A DNA stretch of 64,000 bases from Lepidostoma basale (taxonomy: Eukaryota > Arthropoda > Insecta > Trichoptera > Lepidostomatidae), in the NCBI GenBank assembly GCA_022606425.2, contig JAHDVF020000009.1:1-64000 (forward strand), written 5' to 3'. How positions within the stretch are numbered: position 1 is the first letter of the stretch; each line of letters begins with the position of its first letter. Under the pieces are notes generated by a model. That model worked only from the letters and a program-made list of their open reading frames with translations, was not told where the DNA came from and made no database searches. Shown piece by piece: positions 51,228 to 59,682 of the stretch. Position numbers and translations under genes: made by a program.

Positions 51228-52946
51228 CCCTAAAAGCCTAATCTACGCCTGCGAGGCGTATACGTATTCGAAAATTCTTTGTCTCTTTTTAACGGTTGAA
51301 GCTAGCTCCACGTGCTTTTTAGCCAACTCAGTGGCCGATAGGAACTAGCGGAAGGTTTCTGTGTCGTTAAGGTATGTCCCGCCATTTTTGACTTATTGAG
51401 GTACTGCACGCCTGCGAGACGTATGTTTAGGCTTTGTGTAACTTTGTACAAGTTTATACGATTTAACTTTTGTTCATTTTTCGTGTATTTTATATATTTC
51501 TTTGTCGTTTTTTTTAGATAACAATATGTCACTGTTTAATAACTTAGACAGTGGCGATATTTTGCACATTTTAATCGAGGAAGATCATTTATCTTTGGGA
51601 GATTCGGCTTCTGAAGTCAAGGATAACGAGATTATTGTAGACCACAGAAACAAATAAGCCGGATAAACATGGCATCAAATTTTCGATGATGTGTGATGCA
51701 ACCTCCAAATATATTATATTATTGACGCTGATCCATATATAGGCAGGAGCACAACTACTGGAGGGATGCCACTTGGCGAATATTATATGAGGAAATTGTC
51801 GACGACTATTCATCGATCGAACAGAAACATAACCTGCGGCAATTGGTTTACATCTGTTCCTCTAGCCAAAAACTTATTACAACAACCTTATAATTTGACC
51901 ATAGTGGGCACTTAATGATCGAATAAACGAGAAGTCCCAGAACAATTGAAAAACTCGAGATCTCGGCCTGTTGGTAGCTCTATGTTCTGTTTTGATGGCC
52001 CCCTGACACTGGTATCGTATAAGCCTAAACCTGCAAATATGGTTTACCTCTTATCCTCCTGCGATGAAAATCCAGTAATTGATGATTCAAGTGGCAAACC
52101 TAACATGATTATGTTCTACAACCAAACCAAAGGCGGGGTAGACTCATTCGACCAAATGTGCTCCTCAATGTCGTGCAGCCGCAAGACTAATAGATGGCCT
52201 ATGGCTGTATTTTATGGAATTTTAAACATGGCCTTTGTAAATTATACTCTAATTTGTAGCCAACATGATTAGGAACAATAAAAAACCGTTGAACAGAAGA
52301 GAATTTATAAAGCGACTCAGCACAGATTTGGTCACGCCTTGGATGGAGAAGAGACTTGAAGGACCGACTTTGAAACGATCTTTACGAGACAATATAAGTC
52401 AAATTCTCATAAAACCTACAAATTCAAGTAATGAACACCAAGCAGAAGAACAAGAGCCAAAAAAACGTAAATATTGCGCATTTTGTTGGTACAAAAAAAA
52501 AGAATTTCAAAATTAGTGTGCCGTAAATGTAAAAAGTCAGTATGTAGCGAGCATAAAGTTGATGTGTGTGTAGACTACATTTAAATTATTACTGGTCACT
52601 TAAAGTCTGATTATGTTTAATGTGTGTCCTAAGAAGAAGATTTTTAAAAAAATACTGAATAGTTTATATAAAAAAAAATATATGTTTTAGTTGATTTTTC
52701 AGAAGTCATTTTTTTTGTTTGAGAATTTAACAATAATATTAAGTTTCTTTATAATAAAGATCTGTGATCGTATTTTGATTGATAACAATGATTTTATTGT
52801 TAGTTTATTTCCTAACCTACATTTCCTTAAAATAATTTACCTAAAATAGGTATATTTTTGCCTACCAGAGTGTCATTTATATGTGTACGTCTCTGAGACG
52901 TATGTTTAGGCTTTGTGTACCTTTTATATAGATAATGCTTCTAGGG
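51228..52946 (+). mobile_element. piggyBac-type DNA transposon, complete ends, internally deleted
   Basis: 1719 bp with TTAA on both sides (51224-51227, 52947-52950) and short inverted ends CCCTAAAAGC / GCTTCTAGGG (one mismatch), the piggyBac hallmark. Subterminal sequence GAGACGTATGTTTAGGCTTT is present near both ends in direct orientation (51416, 52896), and each is next to a small palindrome (CGCCTGCGAGGCG, CGTCTCTGAGACG). A transposase remnant lies between. A full piggyBac is usually ~2.4 kb, so about 700 bp has been lost. Confidence 0.9.
51536..52584 (+). pseudogene. piggyBac-type transposase, dead copy
   Basis: The N-terminus starts at ATG 51536 (MSLFNNLDSGDILHILIEED) and stops after 40 codons at a deletion. 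Downstream pieces read MMCDATSKYII (first catalytic Asp kept), GRSTTTGGMPLGEYYMRKLS, NITCGNWFTSVPLAKNLL, SRSRPVGSSMFCFDGPLTLV, FYNQTKGGVDSFDQM (third Asp kept) and NRWPMAVFYG, spread over at least four frame changes. Where piggyBac transposases have CDNWF with the second catalytic Asp, this copy has CGNWF. The C-terminal Cys-rich zinc-finger region (YCAFC, CRKCKKSVCSEH, VDVC) is still readable. The transposase would cut and paste at TTAA; this one cannot work. Confidence 0.93.
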
Positions 52947-52977
52947 TTAAACACTTTTGAATGCTTCCACTTTTTTT

Positions 52978-53150
52978 AAGTAATACGAATGAAAACGTCC
53001 GTTTTCTAAAAGTTTTATGATCTTTTATGTAAATGACATGTTTCGCCTGTCTAAGGCATTATCAAATGTGATGATATACATTTAATAATGCCTTAGACAA
53101 GCGTTACATGTCATTCACATAAAATATAAACAATTTCTAGAAAACGTTGA
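52978..53150. repeat. Palindromic MITE, family M (copy i)
   Basis: TAATACGAATGAAAACGTCC, TTTTCTAAAAGTTTTATG, AATGACATGTTTCGCCTGTC, TAAGGCATTATCAAATG and the inverse CCTTAGACAAGCGTTACATG. It starts 28 bp after the piggyBac right TTAA. Confidence 0.78.
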
Positions 53151-53151
53151 T

Positions 53152-53570
53152 AGACGTTTTTTAGAAAAAAGATAATAAAAAATAAGAGAATCATTTTTAA
53201 AAAACGTTATACGAGAATGTGAAATGGTCTTTCCGTACCAACAGTTTAAATCTGGCACGTTAACGTAAAACTTCCGTGCGACATACAAGATGGAATACAT
53301 TGTCCAGCGTCCAGCTTTCAAGTTGTCAGTACGTACTCCGGATGAGACAGAAATGCACAATGCATGTCCCTGGGGTGACCTATAAAACTAAGGGGTTGGT
53401 CTCTATCCACTCGCGTCCGGTATGCATAAACAGATTAAACTCTTACTTAAATAAACTTTGCAATTCGTTCAAGTACCTAAATTGGAATGGATGCAACGGT
53501 TATTTCTAACGTATGTCAAAAATAAAAAGACAGGTTAAGTCTCTTCTTATTTGTCGTATTCTTCACAATT
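53152..53570. other. Unassigned; short frames not called
   Basis: Two overlapping frames on opposite strands at 53115-53509 without domains. Confidence 0.25.
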
Positions 53571-53574
53571 GAGG

Positions 53575-53840
53575 GTCGTGTCCATCCTGTAAAACATTGA
53601 CCATTGCACGTCATGCTCTCCTGTCACCCGTCAGTCTCCAGGCTGCAGCTAAAGAGAAACCAGTCAGCGCCCTGATCTTATTGGGCCAGCGGATTGGTGA
53701 TCGTTTTTTTGGTCGCTTTCCTTCCACTTTGCCCATGATGATGAGCTTTTCGAGTTTGTCCTGATCTCTTCGGGCTATGTGCCCAAAATACTTAAACACT
53801 CTCTGAGAGCACATTCGCCCTAATACCCTCGCCATTATAT
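53575..53840 (-). pseudogene. RTE-like LINE (fourth lineage), C-terminus
   Basis: The minus-strand frame 53611-53835 reads CSQRVFKYFGHIARRDQDKL, EKLIIMGKVEGKRPKKRSPI, RWPNKIRALTGFSLAAAWRL. FGHIARRD--LEKLI--GKVEGKR--GRSP-RW is the C-terminal pattern of a LINE group found widely in arthropods. After a stop, the last codons read RAMVNVLQDGHDP. Related fragment at 37225-37392. Confidence 0.78.
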
Positions 53841-53987
53841 CCAGCTAGTAAATGAGCGACTGGTTTGTTCTTCTTGCCGTCCAGGGTAAGAACATGATAT
53901 AATAAATGATGAAAACATTAGGTTACTATAAGTTTTATAGGAGTAAAACTTTGATAGTGACTTTATCAAATGTGGCGAGAAAACTGC

Positions 53988-54246
53988 CTTACTAACATTC
54001 ACGTAGTTTCCGCGAGGGGTTTGACGGAAAGAATGGACAGCAAGAAGCTGTTTTTTCCTGAAATACTTGCGTCGTTCCTCAACATTCACGTCAATTTATC
54101 TGACTCCTCACGTAGACGACATTTAATATTTGATTATGCAACTTTTTATCGGTCTTCCTCTATTTACAGTTCCGTTTACGTTGTTTACGTATAATTTTTT
54201 CAGTCATTCTGCATTTATTTTCTCCATGTGTCCAAACCATTTAATG
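53988..54246 (-). mobile_element. RTE LINE, decayed copy
   Basis: ACTAACATTCACGTAGTTTC, GCGAGGGGTTTGACGGAAAG, TTTCCTGAAATACTTGCG, GACTCCTCACGTAGACGACA and CCATGTGTCCAAACCAT in order on minus. Frame broken. Confidence 0.72.
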
Positions 54247-54257
54247 ATATAAGTATT

Positions 54258-54354
54258 AGCGAGCGAGAGAAGTATGTCAGGAAAGAACAGTGTGGCAGTC
54301 CATTCTTTCTGCCTACCCTTTTGGAGAGACGGCGCGGTGGTTAGTTAGTTAGTT
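54258..54354 (+). mobile_element. RTE LINE, very short 3' end
   Basis: GCGAGCGAGAGAAGTATGTC to GGTTAGTTAGTTAGTTA. It lies head to head with the minus copy at 53988-54246, about 10 bp away. Confidence 0.8.
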
Positions 54355-54386
54355 ACATTTACTTTCATAAAAAAATAAATACAAAA

Positions 54387-54691
54387 CAGTAAAACCACGA
54401 TATAATGGACCTCTATTAAACGGTATTCGGATATAACGGAAAAAATCCGGTCAAATGAAAAAATTAAAAACGTCCTGTTAATATTATACATGCTTAAATT
54501 CAAGTGTTGCCTTATGTAAATTAAGGAATTTTGTTTGTGTTTTGTATTGTTTATTTATATATAAATACAGTGTACATATTTTCAATAAAAAGTTATTGGA
54601 TTTATTTTAAACCTATTTTTATATAACGGATTTTCGGCTTTAACGGACACCCCTTTTCCCCCAATTAGTCCGTTGTATCGAGGTTTTACTG
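54387..54691. mobile_element. pogo/Tigger-like MITE
   Basis: Inverted ends CAGTAAAACCACGATATAAT and TTGTATCGAGGTTTTACTG, followed inward by AACGG motifs (TCGGATATAACGG, TATATAACGGATTTTCGG). ~305 bp without a transposase. CAGTAAAACCTCGATATAACGG-like ends are known for pogo-type Tc1/mariner MITEs. The TA target duplication is not clean. Confidence 0.7.
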
Positions 54692-54694
54692 TAC

Positions 54695-55155
54695 TCAGTC
54701 AATAAAATGGTATGTAATGCTTTTATAACAATGCCTAAAGCGATGTAAAATAATAACACTAATAATGTATCCAACTTCAAGAGATACACGCTATGTAATA
54801 GTATTATCCGAGTATTTATGGTGTTTAGATATTCTTACCCGCAAACACAAATGATAAAATAATCACATCCTCCGGTTGATGAGTTTCAGGAGAGTAATGG
54901 ATGGTACAAACTATCAGCTAATGAACCAGACAGAGATTAATGAATTAAGGAAAGCGTTCCTCAATTGATTAAAAGAGACTGACATCTTAAAGGGAACGAA
55001 CTCGAGATGTAATGTGGGAGCTGTGATAATAATCTTCATTAAAAAGCAACTTGTCAATGTGATTTATTAATATTAAAACGATTTAAAAGAAAAAACGTAA
55101 AATAACGTTTCAAACATTAAGTGGTTCTTATTTGTAAAATATCACCAAGTAATGA
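54695..55155. other. AT-rich non-coding DNA
   Basis: Nothing recognised. Confidence 0.35.
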
Positions 55156-55160
55156 ATACG

Positions 55161-55357
55161 TAAACTAACTAACTAACTAACCATAACGTCGTCTCTCCGA
55201 AGGGGTAGCCAGAAAGAACGGACCACCACACTGTTATTTCCTGACACTACTTCTCTAGCTTCCTCAACCGTTAAGTACGTCGTTAACATATAGTTTTTTT
55301 TAACATTCTCTCTTTATTCATTTTTATCCATGTGTCAAAACCATCTTAATGAACAGT
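55161..55357 (-). mobile_element. RTE LINE copy with an internal deletion
   Basis: The (CTAA)n tail and TCGTCTCTCCGAAGGGGTAG are intact. After CTTCCTCAACCGTTAAG the copy jumps to TCGTTAACATATAG, so the CMTR to GRPRKTW part (~150 bp) is deleted. It ends at AAACCATCTTAATGA. Confidence 0.8.
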
Positions 55358-55419
55358 AATGTGACGTTTTTACAACTATTAAATACATAAATACATACAA
55401 AACATTATATATAATGTTA

Positions 55420-55618
55420 ATTTCCATGTTGTAATGACATGTTACGTCTTTATAAGGCTTTATCAAATGTTTTGTTATATCAAACATTAGAAAGGCAAAA
55501 CATGTCATTCTAAGTTACTCTTACTCCTGTACTAAATAAAACTCCTACAATATGACGTTTTCTTTCGTATGAATTATTTTATATGAAGTTTTATATCATG
55601 TTCAAAAACAATAAATAA
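55420..55618. repeat. Palindromic MITE, family M (copy j)
   Basis: AATGACATGTTACGTCTTTA, TTAGAAAGGCAAAACATGTC, GACGTTTTCTTTCGTATGAA, GAAGTTTTATATCATGTTCA. The left arm is decayed. Confidence 0.65.
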
Positions 55619-55666
55619 GTATTTTAATTCCTTAAAAATACGTTAATACGTTTTACATAAGAACTG

Positions 55667-55993
55667 TTTCTATTTGCGGTAATAATCAAGAAAAGGTCAC
55701 TTCGATGGTTTGGACAAATGGAACGAATGGATGAGGGAAGAATGGTTAAAAAGATATATACAAGTAGTGTGAATGGAAAAATAAGTCGAGGAAGGCCAAG
55801 GAAGACATGGCATGACCAAATAATCAATTACTGAAAGGCGGCTGTGTTCGAAGTAGGAACAATCGACGAGCGTGCATGTCACGATGTGTGAATGTAGAAG
55901 AGGCGAGAGAGTTGTCAGGATAGAACAATGTGGCGATCCATCCTTTCTGCCTACCCCTCCGGGGAAACGGCGTGATGGATAGTTAGTTAGTTA
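55667..55993 (+). mobile_element. RTE LINE, subfamily C, copy with 14-bp TSD
   Basis: Flanked by TTACATAAGAACTG at 55653-55666 and 55994-56007, exact. RTE codons: RSLRWFGQMERMDEGRMVKK, SSVNGKISRGRPRKTWHDQI, then a one-base loss, then RACMSRCVNVEEARE. The first bases (TTTCTATTTGCGGTAATAAT) are 5' of the part I can align. Short tail GGATAGTTAGTTAGTTA. Confidence 0.92.
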
Positions 55994-56009
55994 TTACATA
56001 AGAACTGCA

Positions 56010-56485
56010 GTAGTATTTTGTTATTTGAACAAGATAAATAAACAGGTATGGATGTTGTCATATATTGCAGAAAAAAAGTATTATCTTAATAATTTCGATC
56101 AAGTAATAAATAACGCAGTAAACACTACATAACACTAGATACAGTAATTATAGAGTCATTTGTATTCTCGCCTTTGACAAATTAGCCGAGCATCTATTAC
56201 AGAATCAAGAGGAGGCAGAATAAAAACTATCAAAAGAAATTATTTTGAAGAAGATTTATTAAGCGAAAGAAAACGGACGAACGCTGTTGGGCTTAGAATG
56301 GATTGATTGCTGGTTTCTTTTCGGATTTCTGACTCTTATAAGGCATGTACACGCGAATTGATGGGAAAATAGTCAGTGTATTACTTTACAAGGCTGGATT
56401 ATTTTTGTTTTAATGTATATATAAGTTAGATCAAGCATACGAAAGCAGAATTATTTCCTCGTTCAATTATAAATAATGTGAATAC
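56010..56485. other. AT-rich non-coding DNA
   Basis: Nothing recognised. Confidence 0.35.
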
Positions 56486-56487
56486 AT

Positions 56488-56712
56488 ATTTATTGTTTCT
56501 TGAACAGTGATGTAAAACTCCATATTAAATTATTAATATGTATGAAAAGCCATCTACGGCATTATCAAATGTAGCCGTTTTTGATAATCTAAGGCATTAT
56601 CAAAAACGGCTACATTTGATAATGCCGTAGAAGGGCGGAACATGTCATAAATAAATATTACAATAATTCCTTGAAAACTATCGTTTTTTCATACATATTA
56701 ATAATGTAAATA
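56488..56712. repeat. Palindromic MITE, family M (copy k) with a perfect 35-bp stem
   Basis: Outer ends TTTATTGTTTCTTGAACAGT and ATACATATTAATAATG. The central inverted repeat 56554-56588 / 56596-56630 is exact over 35 bp with a 7-nt loop (CTAAGGC). The core next to it reads TTGATAATGCCGTAGAAGGG then CGGAACATGTCAT. Confidence 0.85.
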
Positions 56713-56714
56713 CG

Positions 56715-57075
56715 CTTAGTTTTAAGACAAAATAAAAATACTTTTTGTTCAACAATGCCCAAAATTTAATTTTTTTTTAAATTTTGTATAGAAAAAGGAG
56801 TGAAGAGAAAGAAGTAATACAAAAAATAATAATATTTTACTAAATCGTGTCACTTCGAAGGTAGGCGTATTTTATATATAGTGATGCACGGGGGACCCAC
56901 TGCCATTGTTATAATTATTAAATTTGCCATAAATCTCGTGTCTTTTTTTTCATTCTCTTCATTGATCATTAAATACTACTCATTATGTATTTAAAAAAAA
57001 TTATCTTAAAAGTATTAGAAAATCCGATTCTGTGATGCTTTTGATATATTTAAATAATTAAATAAATAAAAAAAC
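56715..57075. other. AT-rich non-coding DNA
   Basis: Nothing recognised. Confidence 0.35.
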
Positions 57076-57077
57076 TG

Positions 57078-57142
57078 AACATTGCGGCACTTCATTATTT
57101 CTGTTCTTCCCTTCGAGACGGCGTGATGGTTAGCTAGTTAGT
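57078..57142 (+). mobile_element. RTE LINE, ~65-bp 3' end
   Basis: CATTGCGGCACTTCATTATT, TCTGTTCTTCCCTTCGAGAC, GGCGTGATGGTTAGCTAGTT: only the last ~65 bp. Confidence 0.75.
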
Positions 57143-57179
57143 AAGCTTGTTTGTTTAAAATATAATGTTACATATACGA

Positions 57180-57410
57180 AAATTAACTAACTAAATAACC
57201 ATCACGCCGTCTACCCGAAGGGGTAGGCAGAAAGAATGGACTGGCACACTTTTCTTTCCTGACATATTTCTATCGCTTCCTCAACATCGTGTCATGCACG
57301 CTCGTCGATTTCTCTGACTCCTCACATGGCCGACATTTAATATTTGATTTATTTGGTCGTGCCAAGTTTTCCTCGGTCTTCCTCTATTTCTGGTTCCATT
57401 TACATCGTTA
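57180..57410 (-). mobile_element. RTE LINE, copy with ~10-bp TSD
   Basis: Flanked by ACATATACGA at 57170-57179 and 57411-57420; part of the right copy overlaps native RTE sequence (TTAACATATA), so the duplication may be shorter. It has the conserved 3' end with an AACTAACTAAATAACC tail on plus, and codons for GRPRKTWHDQINQILNV with small indels. Confidence 0.82.
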
Positions 57411-57434
57411 ACATATACGATCAAATTATAAATA

Positions 57435-57640
57435 TCCAAAAACCCGTACGGTTGTCATCAGAGAGGGAGAGAGGATTCTCTGCGAAAATAATTCGAAATA
57501 CACACGATGCGCATGCCCGACAACGAATATGGATTATTTTGAATTTCGTTCTGATGACAGTTGTATGACATTAAACAAACAAACAATGAAACTTAATATA
57601 GAATTTGGTTTACTTCCGTGAATATTTTATAGTTTGCAAC
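57435..57640 (+). repeat. Dispersed repeat, family Q (copy 3)
   Basis: CAAAAACCCGTACGGTTGTC, ATCAGAGAGGGAGAGAGGAT, AATAATTCGAAATACACACG, GATTATTTTGAATTTCGTTC, TACTTCCGTGAATATTTTAT. Shares the CCTGTACGGTTGTC start with 63945. Confidence 0.65.
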
Positions 57641-57644
57641 TATT

Positions 57645-58010
57645 TTTTTTAAATTGGGCATATAAAAATCTCAGATTGTTGTGAATAAAAGTATAATAAT
57701 GTATTGTTTACAAGATGGATATTTCACATGTTATTCTGCCTACGCATGCGAACGTGTGCGAGCATTAATGCGCGAAGCAATTGTTGAATATTTAAAGTTA
57801 GCTTTAAAAAGCAGTTAAAATTTTACGCGTTAAAACAACAAGTCCGGTCTCCAAAGGTTGAGCCAAATTCACACAATTTACCAAAAAGTCGAGCAGTTAA
57901 CGCCAACGTGCCAGTGGCGGGCGATGATACGTTTCCGAAAAACTAATCCATAAAACACCGTTGATCCCCTTCTTTAATGATAAATAATCGTTTGCAGTCT
58001 ATATAACTAG
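57645..58010. other. Non-coding; nothing recognised
   Basis: No ORF or repeat assigned. Confidence 0.35.
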
Positions 58011-58011
58011 C

Positions 58012-58298
58012 AGATATGGAACGCATGGATGGAGAAAGAATGGTTATTAAAGTATACGTTAATGATGTAAAAGGAGTACGGAGTCGAGGCAGACCGAGGA
58101 AAACATGGCATGACCAAATTAACCAAATTTTAAAGGTTAGTCATATTGGATGACGGAAGAATCGACGTGCGTGTATGACTCGTTGTATGAATGTGGAGGA
58201 AGGTATAGAGGTTTGCCAGGATAGAGTAGCGTGGCGGTCCATTCTCTCTGCCTACGCCTTCGGAGAAACGGCGTGATGGTTTGTTTGTTTGTTTGTTT
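58012..58298 (+). mobile_element. RTE LINE, subfamily B with (TTTG)n tail
   Basis: AGATATGGAACGCATGGATG, then GDVKGVRSRGRPRKTWHDQI-like codons, MTRCMNVEE, AWRSILSAYAFGETA, and a tail GTTTGTTTGTTTGTTT at 58280-58297 in place of TTAG. A one-base loss near 58150 breaks the frame. Confidence 0.88.
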
Positions 58299-58299
58299 A

Positions 58300-58362
58300 T
58301 AATAATATGTTAACTTATAAAGCGCCGTTTTGGTGGTGTAATCACCTGAAGGACGCATTAAG
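58300..58362 (-). mobile_element. L2-like LINE, short 3' end
   Basis: Minus strand AATGCGTCCTTCAGGTGATT, CCACCAAAACGGCGCTTTAT and a TATTATTAT tail, parallel to 40205-40272. It directly abuts the RTE tail at 58298. Confidence 0.6.
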
Positions 58363-58369
58363 ACGTGTT

Positions 58370-59040
58370 TAAAATCTAAAAATCTAAATATGAACGCTGC
58401 CTCTGATTGATATTCGTGATGGGTTAGAAAAAAAAAACAATATACAAGTTGACGAAACAGCTATCACTACAAATAATTTCATGAAAATTATTTGTGGTAC
58501 GTATATGACAGTGTTTCAAAATTAAAACATTCAATAAACTATCATAGTGAACAGTTTTTAACCCTATTGAGGGGTTGGTTTCATTTGCAGAATGTCTTAA
58601 TCTCTCTGCGGCCGACTACATTTGCAGCTCAGACAGACCAGTTTATTATAAATCGACGTGCGTGTATGACAAGTTGAGAAAGTTGAGCAAACGAGAGCTT
58701 TTATTAAAAGTTCACTAGTCACCCCTGTCGCGTATAGATAACCACATTACTCACATATGGCGGTATTTGGGAATTTAGTAGGTAGTGAATTTACCACTCA
58801 CTTGCAAACACGCCTGCGTGAAATATGAATATAAACTTTTCCCATTTGGTCCAGAATAATATCTAGTGTGTGGCCGTTCGGGCAGCGTCGGGTCCGTGCG
58901 GAAATACACGAAGTCGGACGACAGTTTATCCGGCCTCTTTATTAAATTGTAACCCTTGAGACGCATACTGGAAGGGCCCCGCACTTCACGCACACTTGGG
59001 GGTCTGGGTTGATGGGTAAGAAAACGTTAGCAGATATGGG
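58370..59040. other. Mostly unassigned, with a small RTE scrap at 58648-58700
   Basis: The scrap reads AATCGACGTGCGTGTATGAC, AAGTTGAGCAAACGAGAG. The 72-codon minus frame at 58775-58993 and the plus frame at 58492-58677 have no domain. GC-richer at 58860-58990. Confidence 0.35.
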
Positions 59041-59044
59041 AATT

Positions 59045-59262
59045 CTTAGCTAGCACAATGGTGTTTTTGTACCGACCCTCATCTATGGAAACGGAGTAAG
59101 AACAGCGAACGAATAATAAAAATAGAATAAATAAAAAAAAACTATTGGAAAAAGGTGCTAAATATTTTTATAAAATAATGATAAATGCCGATTTAAAAGT
59201 GAAGAAGAAAATCAGTTGAACAAAATAAGTAAAAGATGACTAAGATGGTTTGGAGATAAAAA
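59045..59262 (+). mobile_element. RTE LINE, decayed upstream segment
   Basis: GCACAATGGTGTTTTTGTAC, CGACCCTCATCTATGGAAAC, GAACGAATAATAAAAATAGA, AAGATGACTAAGATGGTTTG follow the MAVHNGVLLPTLMYGSEAW to SLRWFG part of ORF2 with many indels. Confidence 0.6.
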
Positions 59263-59269
59263 AAAATGT

Positions 59270-59670
59270 ATCAGAAGTATATTTTGGTTTCATTCGGTTG
59301 TAGCTAAAAAACAAAAAAATATTTGGTATGCATGTTGTTTTTTATGGTGTAGTTTTTTGTATTATAATTCCGATAACAATCGAAATATTCGAAAATAAAG
59401 TGGGGAAAATATGCTACAGATTAAAAAAACTATTATATTGCAAAAATATAAATTTGTTTTTCAAATGTCATGGTTCAAGTTCATAAAAAATAAATTTAAA
59501 AATGTATTATTATTATTAATGTTTATTTAGTAGACCGAGGAAAATAATTTAAATGTTTATTTAAAGCTTCGTTTTTTATTTTCAAAATTAGTTGGTTTAA
59601 TTAAATAAATTTAATTATTGAAGATTTTAATTTATTTGAAATACTTGTTTTTTCATACCTCTGACTGCCC
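59270..59670. other. AT-rich non-coding DNA
   Basis: Nothing recognised. Confidence 0.35.
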
Positions 59671-59682
59671 CTAACCCCTTAA

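Noticed and set aside
54387..54691. Clean TA target duplication for the pogo-like MITE
   Set aside because: The right side reads TA but the left side reads AA, so I report the element without a TSD.
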